NCBI GenBank assembly: GCA_963825615.1
Contig: CAWGTV010000001.1
Span: 992,001-1,056,000, forward strand
Origin: JAHEDT01 sp963825615
Lineage (GTDB): Bacteria; Desulfobacterota; Desulfuromonadia; Desulfuromonadales; BM103
DNA: 64,000 bases
Reading direction: 5' to 3'
Of this stretch, positions 37,491 through 45,622 are shown piece after piece. Each line of letters starts with the position of its first letter. Positions within the stretch are counted from its first letter, which is position 1. The notes under the pieces are model-generated. The model had not been told where the DNA came from. It was given only the letters and a program-made list of their open reading frames with translations, and made no database searches. Both the position numbers and the translations under genes were made by a program.

Positions 37491-38144
37491 ATGACTCTCA
37501 AGGAAACTCTGCAACAGATGAAATCGGCATCCCGGTCAAAATTGCCCATAGAGGTTGCGGCTATCATGATCCGGAGCAACCGAAGATCTCGAGCGCTCAG
37601 GCATCGTCAGCAAGGCTCTCGGACCCGGCAAGCCGGCGCCCGCATTCGTACTGCCTGATGCACAGGGCGATCCGTTACAATTCACAAGAACTTTTGTTCA
37701 AGGGGCCATTGATTCTGACCTTCTATCGCGGCTCCTGGTGACCCTATTGCAACGCGGAGCTGGAAGCTCTGCAGGCAGTCCACCAGGCGATTCTTGACCA
37801 CGGGGCAAACCTGTTGGCCATTTCGCCGTCACGACCGGAGTTTGCTCGGCAGCTGGCCAAAAAGCTCAACCTGTCCATCCCGATACTGACCGACCAGAAC
37901 AACGATCTCGCCGGAAAATTCGGACTGGTGTTTAACCTTGCCCGATGCGTTGCGTGACGTTTATCTCTCCTTCGGCATCGATCTTGAGAGACATAACGGC
38001 AATGCGTCGTGGGCCCTGCCGATGCCCGCCCGTTATATCATCGACCAGGACGGTTTGATCTTTGATGCGGCCGTCAGCGTCGACTACACCACGCGTCCGG
38101 AACCGGAGGAAACACTCAGCAAACTGCAAACCTTATGTAGATAA
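37491..38144 (+). CDS. Peroxiredoxin-like selenoprotein candidate (UPYC redox motif), three frameshifts
   Basis: Reassembled from three frames, this is a 216-residue AhpC/TSA-type peroxiredoxin-like protein. Order: helical N-terminus MTLKETLQQMKSA, then GKPAPAFVLPDAQGDPLQF, the active site FYRGSW-U-PYCNAELEAL, then LLAISPSRPEFARQLAKKL and PMPARYIIDQDGLIFDA. Relatives have CPYC where this gene has TGA at 37739-37741, followed by a hairpin fit for a bacterial SECIS (37754-37772). Extra single bases near 37581, 37687 and 37934 split the frame. Selenocysteine would serve as the peroxidatic or attacking residue. A disabled pseudogene remains possible because of the indel number. ATG 37491 follows GAAAGG. 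Confidence 0.75.
37739..37772 (+). promoter_or_regulatory. In-frame UGA and SECIS-like hairpin
   Basis: Twelve bases after TGA (37739-37741) the arms GCGGAGCT (37754-37761) and AGCTCTGC (37765-37772) form an eight-pair stem with one G-U and a GGA loop. The loop begins 20 bases after the UGA and starts with G, which fits the published bacterial SECIS rules (small apical loop, G in its first two bases, 16-37 bases from the UGA). Confidence 0.6.
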
Positions 38145-38236
38145 CTGCATAGGGTGGCGCAGTTCACCTCCGTTGTGACATATTTTTGAGAAGTCTCTGG
38201 TATCCTGACGATGATCTGTATTAATCAGGGGGAGAG

Positions 38237-38665
38237 ATGTCACAAACCCTTCCAGAAAGTTACTGGTCGGCATATGTTTATTCGTCTTGTTGAGCCGGAC
38301 CGGTGACTGCCGAAGTGCCACCCCTCGACCAGTTGAGCATCCAGGCAGCGCGCTATCTTGAGTTGCTGGATCAGTACCGCTACGAAGAGGCCTGGCAGGA
38401 GATGTCAACCCTTTTCCAGGCCTTGGGCAACCAGAACCAGTGGCAGAGGCGACAAAAGACCATCCGTTCTACCTATGGTTCTTTAGCGTCTCGGCAATTT
38501 TACCGCATCGACTACCGCCAGAGTTACTCCCTGTCCCCGGATGGCCAGTACGTCATTGTGCAATTCAAATCAAGCTATCAGAACAAGGCCGAAACCATAG
38601 AGACTGTGGTGTTCGACTGTAGCACCTCCCCTGAATGCTCGATCCGCGAGTATGTCATCCGCTAG
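38237..38665 (+). CDS. DUF4019 exported protein, N-terminus broken by two frameshifts
   Basis: The clear part (from 38303) has the DUF4019 pattern: AARYLELLDQYRYEEAWQEM, then RRQKTIRSTYGSL, YRIDYRQSYSLSPDGQYVIV, and FKSSYQNKAETIETVVF. Upstream, ATG 38237 has an excellent AGGGGGAG site. Its frame and the next give a plausible signal peptide, MSQTLPE then LLVGICLFVLLSRT, joined to VTAEVPP. A base is missing near 38258 and one extra lies near 38300. Corrected length about 142 residues, exported. Function of the family unknown. Confidence 0.7.
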
Positions 38666-38767
38666 TCCTATTGTGGCCTTTTTCCCGCCCGCCATGGCAA
38701 CAATCTGTCACGACGGACTCCTATTTCAGCATTTCCTGATCTCACGGGAGCATAATCCCCCAAACAG

Positions 38768-38796
38768 TTGACAGTGCCTCGGTGAGCAGGTAATAA
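38768..38796 (+). promoter_or_regulatory. Possible promoter of hisI
   Basis: TTGACA at 38768-38773 is a perfect -35; 17 bases later TAATAA (38791-38796) is a weak -10. It lies 36 bases before the GTG start of hisI. Confidence 0.4.
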
Positions 38797-38831
38797 AGGT
38801 CTTTCGAAATTTACCCGGGAGGTACGCAACT

Positions 38832-39212
38832 GTGATTCAGATCAATTTTGACAAGATGGGTGGACTGATCCCCGCCATTATCCAGGACCATGAGAGCGGT
38901 GAAGTGCTCATGGTTGCCTTCATGGACGAGAAGACCCTCGCCAACACCCTGCGCGACGGCAAGACCTGGTTTTACAGCCGCACCCGCAACAAGTACTGGA
39001 TGAAGGGCGAAGAGTCCGGCAACACGCAGGACGTCGTCGAGGTCCTTACCGACTGCGATGCCGACACCGTGGTGATCAAGGTCAGGCAGAATGGCCCGGC
39101 AGCCTGCCATACCGGCAATCGCAGCTGTTTCTACGTGCGCTGGGAAGGTGATCAGTGGGTGGAGCACTCCAATCCGCTCTTCGATCCTGACGAAGTTTAC
39201 AAGAAAAAATAA
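38832..39212 (+). CDS. hisI: Phosphoribosyl-AMP cyclohydrolase
   Basis: A 126-residue single-function HisI, third step of histidine synthesis. Seen: VLMVAFMDEKTLANTL, TWFYSRTRNKYWMKGEESGNTQ, DCDADTVVIKVRQ with metal-binding Asp and Cys, and ACHTGNRSCFY. There is no HisE domain. The GTG start at 38832 is supported by GGGAGG. hisG follows after 138 bp; the rest of the his genes are not here. Confidence 0.95.
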   Translation: MIQINFDKMGGLIPAIIQDHESGEVLMVAFMDEKTLANTLRDGKTWFYSRTRNKYWMKGEESGNTQDVVEVLTDCDADTVVIKVRQNGPAACHTGNRSCFYVRWEGDQWVEHSNPLFDPDEVYKKK

Positions 39213-39350
39213 CTTTGCCACCAAGACCCGGAGGCAACGAGAAGAGCAAAGCTCCTTAAAGGCTCGGTTAACGCTTGAACTCTTAGGAATTCAAGACCTT
39301 CTCTCTGCTCCTTGGCATCCGTGGCCATAGTCTCTAATTGAGGTTCACAA
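39213..39350. repeat. Possible relic of a dispersed intergenic repeat between hisI and hisG
   Basis: The spacer opens CTTTGCCACCAAGACCCGGA and closes CTTGGCATCCGTGGCCATAG, which are roughly inverted copies of one another. Intergenic sequences with CCACCAAGAC and CCACGGATGCC wording are common as dispersed repeats in environmental bacteria. No other copy is in this window, so the call is weak. Confidence 0.3.
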
Positions 39351-40226
39351 ATGGCAAACGAATTAAGATTCGGCCTCCCGAAAGGGAGCCTGGAAGACGC
39401 AACCGTTGAACTCTTTGCAAAAGCCGGCTGGAAGATCAAGACCTCTTCGCGCAGCTACTTCCCGACCAGCGATGACGATGAGTTGAAATGCAGCCTGGTG
39501 CGCCCCCAGGAGATGGCCAAGGTGCTCGAGCGCGGCAAGCTCGATGTCGGCATTGCCGGCCGTGACTGGGTCAGGGAAAACGATTCCGACGTGGTCGAAG
39601 TCGGCGAGATGGTTTACTCCAAGGTGTCACGGCGGCCGGCACGCTGGGTCCTGGTGGTCGGCCCCGACTCCAAGGTCGAAAAACCCGAGGACCTGGCCGG
39701 AGCGACCATTTCCACGGAACTGGTCGGTTTCACCAAGCGCTTCTTTGCCGAGCGCAATATCCCGGTAGAAGTGGAATTCTCCTGGGGCGCCACCGAAGCG
39801 AAAATCCTCAAGGGGCTGTGCGACGCCATCGTCGAGGTCACCGAGACCGGGTCCACGATCAAGGCCAACAACCTGCGGATCGTCTGTGAATTGATGGAAT
39901 CGGTCCCCGTCCTGATTGCCAACCGGGAGGCTTGGGCAGATCCCTGGAAACGGGCCAAGATCGAGCGTATCTACACCATGCTGAAATCTGCTCTGCGGGC
40001 AGAAGGTATGGTCGGCCTGAAAATGAACGCGCCCGGCGATCGCATTGAAGCGATCATCAAGCTTCTGCCGAGCCTCAACCGCCCGACCATTGCCCATCTT
40101 TACCAGTCGGACTGGGTTTCGATCGAGACGATCATGCCGGAGGCGGAGGTGCGCCAGATCGTCCCCGAACTGATAAGCCTCGGTGCGCAAGGGATCGTAG
40201 AGTACCCGCTCAACAAAATCATCTGA
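39351..40226 (+). CDS. hisG: ATP phosphoribosyltransferase, long form
   Basis: A 291-residue HisG with the C-terminal regulatory domain that lets histidine inhibit the hexamer (HisG_L). Seen: RFGLPKGSLEDATVELFAKAG, DVGIAGRDWV, ISTELVGFTKRFF, and GLCDAIVEVTETGSTIKANNL for phosphoribosyl binding. The regulatory domain begins near residue 215 (VGLKMNAPGDRIEAIIKLLP). Long HisG works without HisZ, which is absent here. First step of histidine synthesis. Confidence 0.95.
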   Translation: MANELRFGLPKGSLEDATVELFAKAGWKIKTSSRSYFPTSDDDELKCSLVRPQEMAKVLERGKLDVGIAGRDWVRENDSDVVEVGEMVYSKVSRRPARWVLVVGPDSKVEKPEDLAGATISTELVGFTKRFFAERNIPVEVEFSWGATEAKILKGLCDAIVEVTETGSTIKANNLRIVCELMESVPVLIANREAWADPWKRAKIERIYTMLKSALRAEGMVGLKMNAPGDRIEAIIKLLPSLNRPTIAHLYQSDWVSIETIMPEAEVRQIVPELISLGAQGIVEYPLNKII

Positions 40227-40354
40227 TTCCCGGTACGACCGGAACCGGCTTTTTCCCGTCGACAACAGTTTTTTTGAGACATTTTTGAGAAGACTTTGTG
40301 TATACTTACAGAGAAGTTAAGTTTCAGGAAAAGCATCCCAAAGGTTGCAACTTC

Positions 40355-40550
40355 ATGACGATTCAGGTGGAATTGATAGACGGCACTTTTTGCAGGGTGG
40401 TCCCAAAAGGGCTGAACCTGCTGCTCAACCGCGAGCTGGTGAAACGTTTCCGTCGCTCTTCCGGCTGGGCTGTCGTTGGCAAGGACCCGATACGCTACAC
40501 CAAGAAACAGGTGCGATTACAACGGCCCGGAACGACGCCAGGCCGCCTGA
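40355..40550 (+). CDS. GSU3473-like small protein with GPERR tail, one frameshift
   Basis: MTIQVELIDGTFCRVVPKGL, NRELVKRFRRSSGWAVVGKD and PIRYTKKQ match the small Geobacter GSU3473-like proteins. The open frame runs on to 40669 but passes through a terminator. One base shift near 40511 gives DYNGPERRQAA and a stop at 40550, with the terminator 30 bp later, so I take the 64-residue version. GPERR-type tails are common in short Geobacter proteins. Function unknown. A 29-residue partial relative is at 4167. Confidence 0.6.
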
Positions 40551-40578
40551 CTTTTCTGACCGATCAATCACACTCCCA

Positions 40579-40614
40579 ATACCGGGCGCACTGTATAGTG
40601 CACCCGTATTTTTT
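40579..40614 (+). terminator. Intrinsic terminator of the GSU3473-like gene
   Basis: Arms ATACCGGGCGCAC and GTGCACCCGTAT pair with one bulge and one mismatch and run straight into six T. It decides that the gene at 40355 ends before 40579. Confidence 0.65.
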
Positions 40615-40717
40615 ACCCTGCCTTGACTTCCTTGCACCAGGCAAAGCAGATTCTTCCTTGCAGTGTTAATTCTTTATGATTAAACTAGATCAATTTTAAA
40701 GGGAGGCACTACCTGAT

Positions 40718-41673
40718 TTGACCAAGACCCTTGCGCAAAAATCATCTTACCGATTGTTCCTTTGGGGGTTGTTGCTGGTTCCCTTTGCCACGGTTGCCGA
40801 TGCGATTCTGACCGCCGTCCTGTTCGGTGAGGGCAGCGTCCAGGAGCAGCTGTTCTCACCTTCACACCATGAGCTGGCGTTGCGGGTACTGTTCAGCACC
40901 TTTATTCTGGCAGCAATCTATCTCGGCATGCATTACCTGGCCAACTGCGCCCAGAAAGAGTCGAGTCTTCAGCAGAGCAACCGCGACCTGGGGCTGGTGA
41001 GGCAGGATCTTGAAGAATTTCAGGACGACCTGCTGCGCCACCTGCGCAACACGTCCGCAGAGTTGGACACATCAATCGCCCGGATGAAAAACCAGGGCAG
41101 CGGCGAGTTTGACGAGAAGACCCTGTTCTTCATGGAGAATGCCTTCAGAACCAGCGACAAGCTGAACCGGCAATTGGAGATGAGGCATGGCGCTTGCGGA
41201 CCTTCCCGTTGGTGAACCGCACCGGGCGTGGGTCAAACTCGACAAGCTGGCGCTCGATATCGTTGCCGAATTGCAGAGTAAGCAGACAGACGGACAGGTA
41301 GAATTCGTCATTCAACCCTGGATCAATGGCTGGTGTGATCCGAAAATGCTGCGCCTGGTCATATACAACTTGTTCTGCAACGCCATGGACTTCATCCCGA
41401 AAAACCGCCAGGGGCGGATTGAATTCGGCACCTTCGAACAGAAGCAACCAGAAGGTTCTATTCGTCCGTGACAATGGCACGGGGTACAGCGATGCCCAGG
41501 CAAAACGTATTTTCGAACCTTTCCGAGAGAGTAACTACGACCCTGACTTACCTAAAGACACTATCAGGCTTGCCAACACCCGACGCATTGTCCACAGACA
41601 CGGCGGGCAAATCTGGGCCGAAGGGATCCAGGGCGCCGGCGGCACTATTTACTTCACCTATTACACCCTGTAA
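40718..41673 (+). CDS. Membrane-bound sensor histidine kinase, two frameshifts, degenerate H-box
   Basis: Two membrane segments at about residues 12-35 and 53-78 are followed by a helical dimerisation region (ESSLQQSNRDLGLVRQDL) and an HATPase domain. N-box: LVIYNLFCNAMDFI. G1: VRDNGTGYSD. F-box: RIFEPF. G2: GGQIWAEGIQGAGGTIYF. Extra bases at about 41186 and 41447 separate three open frames; corrected length about 317 residues. The only H-box candidate, LRHLRNTSAELD, lacks the acidic residue after His, so autophosphorylation may be impaired. TTG 40718 is 12 bases after GGGAGG. No response regulator is adjacent. Confidence 0.78.
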
Positions 41674-41742
41674 TTCTTCAGTCTGGACAGAAATGCAACC
41701 GCAGGTTATCCTCCGCCGATCATCGATGCCACGGAGGAAACC

Positions 41743-42513
41743 ATGTCGCAACCAAAACCGCTTCCCAAAATACTTTCCTGCTCCAGTTGCAGCACAATCT
41801 GGCAAAAACAAGGCACCACAAACTGCTGGGGCTCTCCGGACAGCAAACCGGCCAAACCGGCCTATTGCCCTTCGAAACCGCACGCCGAAATGATTGACGC
41901 CACCTTGAATCAGTACCGAGGAGAAGAGGACGATGCCCGCCTGGCCCGCGTGGCCGCCAAGGTCGAAGGCCTCTGCTACCAGCCGGTGCCCGGCACTGAC
42001 GCAGTCAATGCCCGCTGGACACGGGTTGAAGACTTGCTTGCCCTGGCCAAACTCATGGACTACAAGAAGATCGGCATCGCCACCTGCATCGGTCTGCTCG
42101 ACGAGTGTGACCGTCTGAGCGATATCCTTCGCGCCCAGGGGATGGAACCTTATTCAGCCTGCTGTAAAGCCGGCAGCATCGACAAACTGGCGCTCAACCT
42201 GCAGGAAGACGATAAAGTGCGCCCGGGGACATTCGAACCGGCCTGCAACCCGATCGCCCAGGCCCAGATTCTCAATGCCGAGGGGATGGAGATGAACATC
42301 ATCATGGGATTGTGCGTTGGCCACGACATGCTCTTCAACAAGTATTCCACAGCACCGGTCACCACGCTGGTGGTCAAGGATCGCGTCACCGGCCACAACC
42401 CGGCGGCCGTCCTCTACGGCCAGAACTTCTACTACAAGCGCTTGCAGAAACAACCTGTCTTGAGTGACGAGGACGTGGCCCGGCATCAGGCTGACATAAA
42501 CGGTCAGGGATGA
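41743..42513 (+). CDS. DUF1847 Cys-rich metal-binding protein
   Basis: A 256-residue protein with the DUF1847 Cys arrangement: ILSCSSCSTIWQKQGTTNCW near the N-terminus, YCPSKP, ATCIGLLDECD, YSACCKAGS, EPACNPIAQA and MGLCVGHDMLF. The family is found mostly in anaerobes and is thought to bind metal or Fe-S; activity unknown. It is cytoplasmic, with no signal peptide, and is followed by a clear terminator. Confidence 0.88.
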   Translation: MSQPKPLPKILSCSSCSTIWQKQGTTNCWGSPDSKPAKPAYCPSKPHAEMIDATLNQYRGEEDDARLARVAAKVEGLCYQPVPGTDAVNARWTRVEDLLALAKLMDYKKIGIATCIGLLDECDRLSDILRAQGMEPYSACCKAGSIDKLALNLQEDDKVRPGTFEPACNPIAQAQILNAEGMEMNIIMGLCVGHDMLFNKYSTAPVTTLVVKDRVTGHNPAAVLYGQNFYYKRLQKQPVLSDEDVARHQADINGQG

Positions 42514-42538
42514 TTTGCATCCCAAGCAGTACGCAAAA

Positions 42539-42571
42539 AGGGGCCGAATCCAAGTTCGACCCCTCTTTTTT
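42539..42571. terminator. Terminator between the DUF1847 gene and qor
   Basis: Arms AGGGGCCGAA (42539-42548) and TTCGACCCCT (42555-42564) with one mismatch, followed by six T at 42566-42571. A short A run before the stem lets it also work for the convergent qor gene. Confidence 0.8.
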
Positions 42572-42603
42572 CGCCATCGCGCCACGCGCTACATGCTGTA
42601 CCT

Positions 42604-43582
42604 TTATGGAATCAACACCGTCGACCCGGTCGTTTTACGGGCTTCGAGGTCCCGGTGTGCCTGAGCTGCCTCACTCAAGCGGGTAGGTCTGCTTGACTTC
42701 GATCTTCACAGACCCCGACTGGACCACTTTGAACAACTCCGCAGAACTGGCCAGCAAATCCTCACGCCTGGCCGTGTAGGTCATGAGCGTCGGCCTGGTC
42801 AGAAAAAGCGAGCCCTTGGCCGCCAGCAGTCCGGTATCTAAAGGCGCAACCGGCCCGGACGCCTGCCCGAAACTGACCATCAAACCCAGCGGGCGCAGAC
42901 AGTCAAGGGATTTCAGGAAAGTGTCCTTACCGATCGAATCATAAACGACGGCAACGCCTTCGCCGCCGGTGATCTCCTTGACCATGGCAACCCAGTCTTC
43001 CTCACGGTAGAGCAATGGGTAATCGCAACCGTGGCTCTGGGCAAGCGCCGCCTTTTCGGCGCTGCCGACCGTACCGATCACGGTCGCACCGAGATGCTTG
43101 GCCCATTGACAGGCGATCAGGCCGACCCCGCCGGCGGCCGCATGGAAAAGAATCTTGTCGCCTTTTTTGATGCGGAAGGTACTTCTCAGCAGATATTGAG
43201 CCGTCATCCCCTGCAGCATCATGCCCGCGGCCTGCTGATCGCTGATGGCCTCAGGCAGGGGGACCAGGCGGTGCGCCGGGATCAGACGTTCTTCGGCATA
43301 GGCCCCTGGCGGCACGCCCGCGTAAGCGACGCGGTCGCCCGGGGTGAGATCAACGACGCCCTCACCGGTGGCAACGACCACACCGGCGCCCTCCATTCCT
43401 GGGGTTGCCGGCAAATTTGCCAACGGGTAGAAGCCGCTGCGGTGGTAGATATCAATAAAATTAAGGCCGACCGCGGTCTGACGGATATGTGCTTCGCCCG
43501 GACCCGGCTTGCCAATCTCGACCTCTTCCCAGCGCAACACCTCCGGGCCGCCGGTCTCATACAACCGAATTGCTTTCGTCAT
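42604..43582 (-). CDS. qor: NADPH:quinone oxidoreductase (zinc-free MDR family), frameshifted at the C-terminus
   Basis: A quinone reductase of the QOR subgroup of medium-chain dehydrogenases. GPGEAHIRQTAVGLNFIDIY, the NADP loop AAAGGVGLIACQWAKHLGA and VYDSIGKDTFLKSLDCL are characteristic. An extra base near 42677 ends the open frame at TYPLE. Corrected, it reads SEAAQAHRDLEARKTTGSTV to a stop at 42604, 325 residues, the normal Qor tail. ATG 43582 follows AAGGAG. Single gene, convergent with DUF1847. Confidence 0.92.
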
Positions 43583-43687
43583 ATCGATGTCTCCTTGATT
43601 GGTAATCCAGTTTAAAGTTAACAGCGAAACGCTATTCGTCAAGCCAGCTCAAATAGCCAAGCACTTGAAAACATTATCATCCAAGCA

Positions 43688-43742
43688 TTGACAAGAGCAC
43701 ATTTTCAGGTGATAGTTTAAATCTGTGTATAGCAAACTATCA
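43688..43742 (+). promoter_or_regulatory. TRAP operon promoter with overlapping inverted repeat
   Basis: TTGACA at 43688-43693, a 17-base spacer, then GATAGT at 43711-43716. TGATAGTTT (43710-43718) and AAACTATCA (43734-43742) form a perfect nine-bp inverted repeat that covers the -10 and start site, a good place for a repressor. No regulator gene is adjacent. Confidence 0.5.
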
Positions 43743-43804
43743 GGAGCCGCCTGAACCATTTCAGGTTGCTTAACGAATGAACACCCACGCAAGGAGGAGA
43801 AAAA

Positions 43805-44923
43805 ATGAAACAGCTGAAGCATTATGGCAAACTGCTCACCGGCTTCATGGTCCTCGTCGCATTCATGGGACTGACGGCCTGCAGTGAACAGCAGCAGGCG
43901 CCCCAGGCTGAGGCCAAGAAGGAGGAGAAGCAGGTCATCGTTTGGAAACTGGCCCAAACCTGGGGGACTGGGTTCCCCATCTTCGGTGATGCAGTCATCA
44001 AGATGGCCGACATGGTCAAGGCCATGTCTAACGGTGAGATGGAGATCAGGATAGACTCGTCCAACAAGCACAAGGCTGCGTTTGGCATCCTCGACATGGT
44101 CAATGCCGGCCAGTATGAGATGGGCCATTCCGCCTCCTACTACTGGAAGGGCAAGGATCCCAGCACCATGTTTTTTACCACCATGCCCTTTGGCATGATT
44201 GCCCCTGAGCAGTATGCCTGGTTCTACTACGGCGGCGGTATGGAACTGATGAAAAAAGTGTATGATAAGCATGGCGTCTATTCCTTCCCGGGGGGCAACA
44301 CCAGCAACCAGATGGGTGGATGGTTCCGCAAGGAGATCAACACGCTCGATGATTTTAAAGGGTTGAAGATGCGCATCCCCGGGTTCGCCGGTGAAGTCCT
44401 CTCCAAACTCGGCGTCGTCGTCACCAATATCCCGCCGGGCGAACTCTACACGGCTCTTGACCGCGGTACCATCGATGCCCTTGAATGGGTCGGTCCATCC
44501 CTCGACCTCAACATGGGCTTCCAGAAGATTGCGCCTTACTACTATACCGGCTGGCACGAACCCGCCACCGAACTACAGTTCTTGGTCAACAAGGCTAAGT
44601 TCGACGAATTGCCCAAGCATCTGCAGGAGATACTGACCATCGCCATGGAGTTCGCCGCCTACGACATGTATGCCCGCTCCTACCATGAAAGCGCTGTCAA
44701 CTGGGCGTCGATTGAGAAGGAGTACCCGGAAGTGAAGATCCGCACATTCTCACCGAAGATCATCGCGGCCATGAAGAAGGCCAACGACGAACTGCTGGCC
44801 GAAGCCTCCGCCAGCGACCCAACCTTCAAGGAGATCCTCGACTCCCAGAGGGCTTACATGAAGATGGCCCGCAAGTGGACGGCAATCTCCGACTACGCGT
44901 ATCTCAAGGACAACCTCGAATAA
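43805..44923 (+). CDS. dctP: TRAP transporter substrate-binding lipoprotein (TakP/FcbT1 type)
   Basis: A 372-residue extracytoplasmic binding protein with lipobox MGLTAC. The sequence GGWFRKEINTLDDFKGLKMR, the carboxylate-clamping Arg in LKMRIPG, and TALDRGTIDALEWVGP place it with TakP and lactate-binding proteins of the mannitol/chloroaromatic TRAP group. These bind 2-oxo acids or lactate, some with a metal. A 2-oxo or 2-hydroxy acid is therefore the likely ligand; a link with larA elsewhere in the window is only suggestive. AAGGAGGAG precedes the ATG. Confidence 0.9.
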   Translation: MKQLKHYGKLLTGFMVLVAFMGLTACSEQQQAPQAEAKKEEKQVIVWKLAQTWGTGFPIFGDAVIKMADMVKAMSNGEMEIRIDSSNKHKAAFGILDMVNAGQYEMGHSASYYWKGKDPSTMFFTTMPFGMIAPEQYAWFYYGGGMELMKKVYDKHGVYSFPGGNTSNQMGGWFRKEINTLDDFKGLKMRIPGFAGEVLSKLGVVVTNIPPGELYTALDRGTIDALEWVGPSLDLNMGFQKIAPYYYTGWHEPATELQFLVNKAKFDELPKHLQEILTIAMEFAAYDMYARSYHESAVNWASIEKEYPEVKIRTFSPKIIAAMKKANDELLAEASASDPTFKEILDSQRAYMKMARKWTAISDYAYLKDNLE

Positions 44924-44938
44924 CCAGAAAACCAGAAT

Positions 44939-44964
44939 TGGCTCCCGGCCCCGGCCGGGAGCCA
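44939..44964 (+). promoter_or_regulatory. Intercistronic hairpin between dctP and dctQ
   Basis: TGGCTCCCGGCC (44939-44950) and GGCCGGGAGCCA (44953-44964) are exact complements, 16 bp after the dctP stop. No T tract follows. Such structures often stabilise the binding-protein mRNA or partly terminate, raising binding protein over permease. Confidence 0.6.
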
Positions 44965-44996
44965 GATTTCTGCAAGGCAACAGGTAAAGGCACAAC

Positions 44997-45536
44997 ATGC
45001 TCCTGAAAATGGAAAAATTCTTTGACCGCTTCTCCACCTTGATGGGTTGGATTGCCGGTTTTCTGAACCTGGTCATGCTGGTCAACGTCTTCTACGATTC
45101 CATCATGCGCTACTTCTTCAATACAGGCTCGATCGCCCTTCAGGAGATGGAGTGGCACCTCTTCGCCATCGTTTTCCTGTTCGGCATGGCCTACACCCTC
45201 AAGGAGGACGGTCACGTTCGCGTCGACATCCTCTACGACAGTTTCTCCCCGCGCTGGAAAGCCGTGGTCAACATCGGCGGGACACTGCTCTTTCTCATTC
45301 CCTTGAGCATCTTGATCACGGAGGGTTCCATCTGGTACGTACATGAAGCCTACACCTCTGGTGAGATCAGCGGTGACCCTGGCGGCCTGACCCAACGCTG
45401 GATGATCAAGGCCGTGATCCCAACTTCTTTTGTTTTCCTGATCGTTTCGGCAATTGGCTTCGTGATTCACAATATCAACATTTTCAGGGGACTCGAAGCG
45501 CCGCCGGTACACCGTATCGAGGATGATGTCCTTTAG
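44997..45536 (+). CDS. dctQ: TRAP transporter small membrane subunit
   Basis: A 179-residue DctQ with four membrane segments. MRYFFNTGSIALQEMEWHLF and AYTLKEDGHVRVDIL are the family core. It pairs with DctM to form the sodium-driven permease. It lies 73 bp after dctP, with the hairpin between, and 86 bp before dctM. Confidence 0.93.
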   Translation: MLLKMEKFFDRFSTLMGWIAGFLNLVMLVNVFYDSIMRYFFNTGSIALQEMEWHLFAIVFLFGMAYTLKEDGHVRVDILYDSFSPRWKAVVNIGGTLLFLIPLSILITEGSIWYVHEAYTSGEISGDPGGLTQRWMIKAVIPTSFVFLIVSAIGFVIHNINIFRGLEAPPVHRIEDDVL

Positions 45537-45622
45537 CAGAAGTCTCGAAAAATTTTAGACTTGCGCTTTGAACAACTTAGTTAATGACGACCTTTGGTCG
45601 AATGCATAAAGGCAAATAACGT

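Noticed and set aside
43649..44557. 302-codon minus-strand open frame
   Set aside because: Antisense to dctP, which has a lipobox, a ribosome site and clear family motifs.
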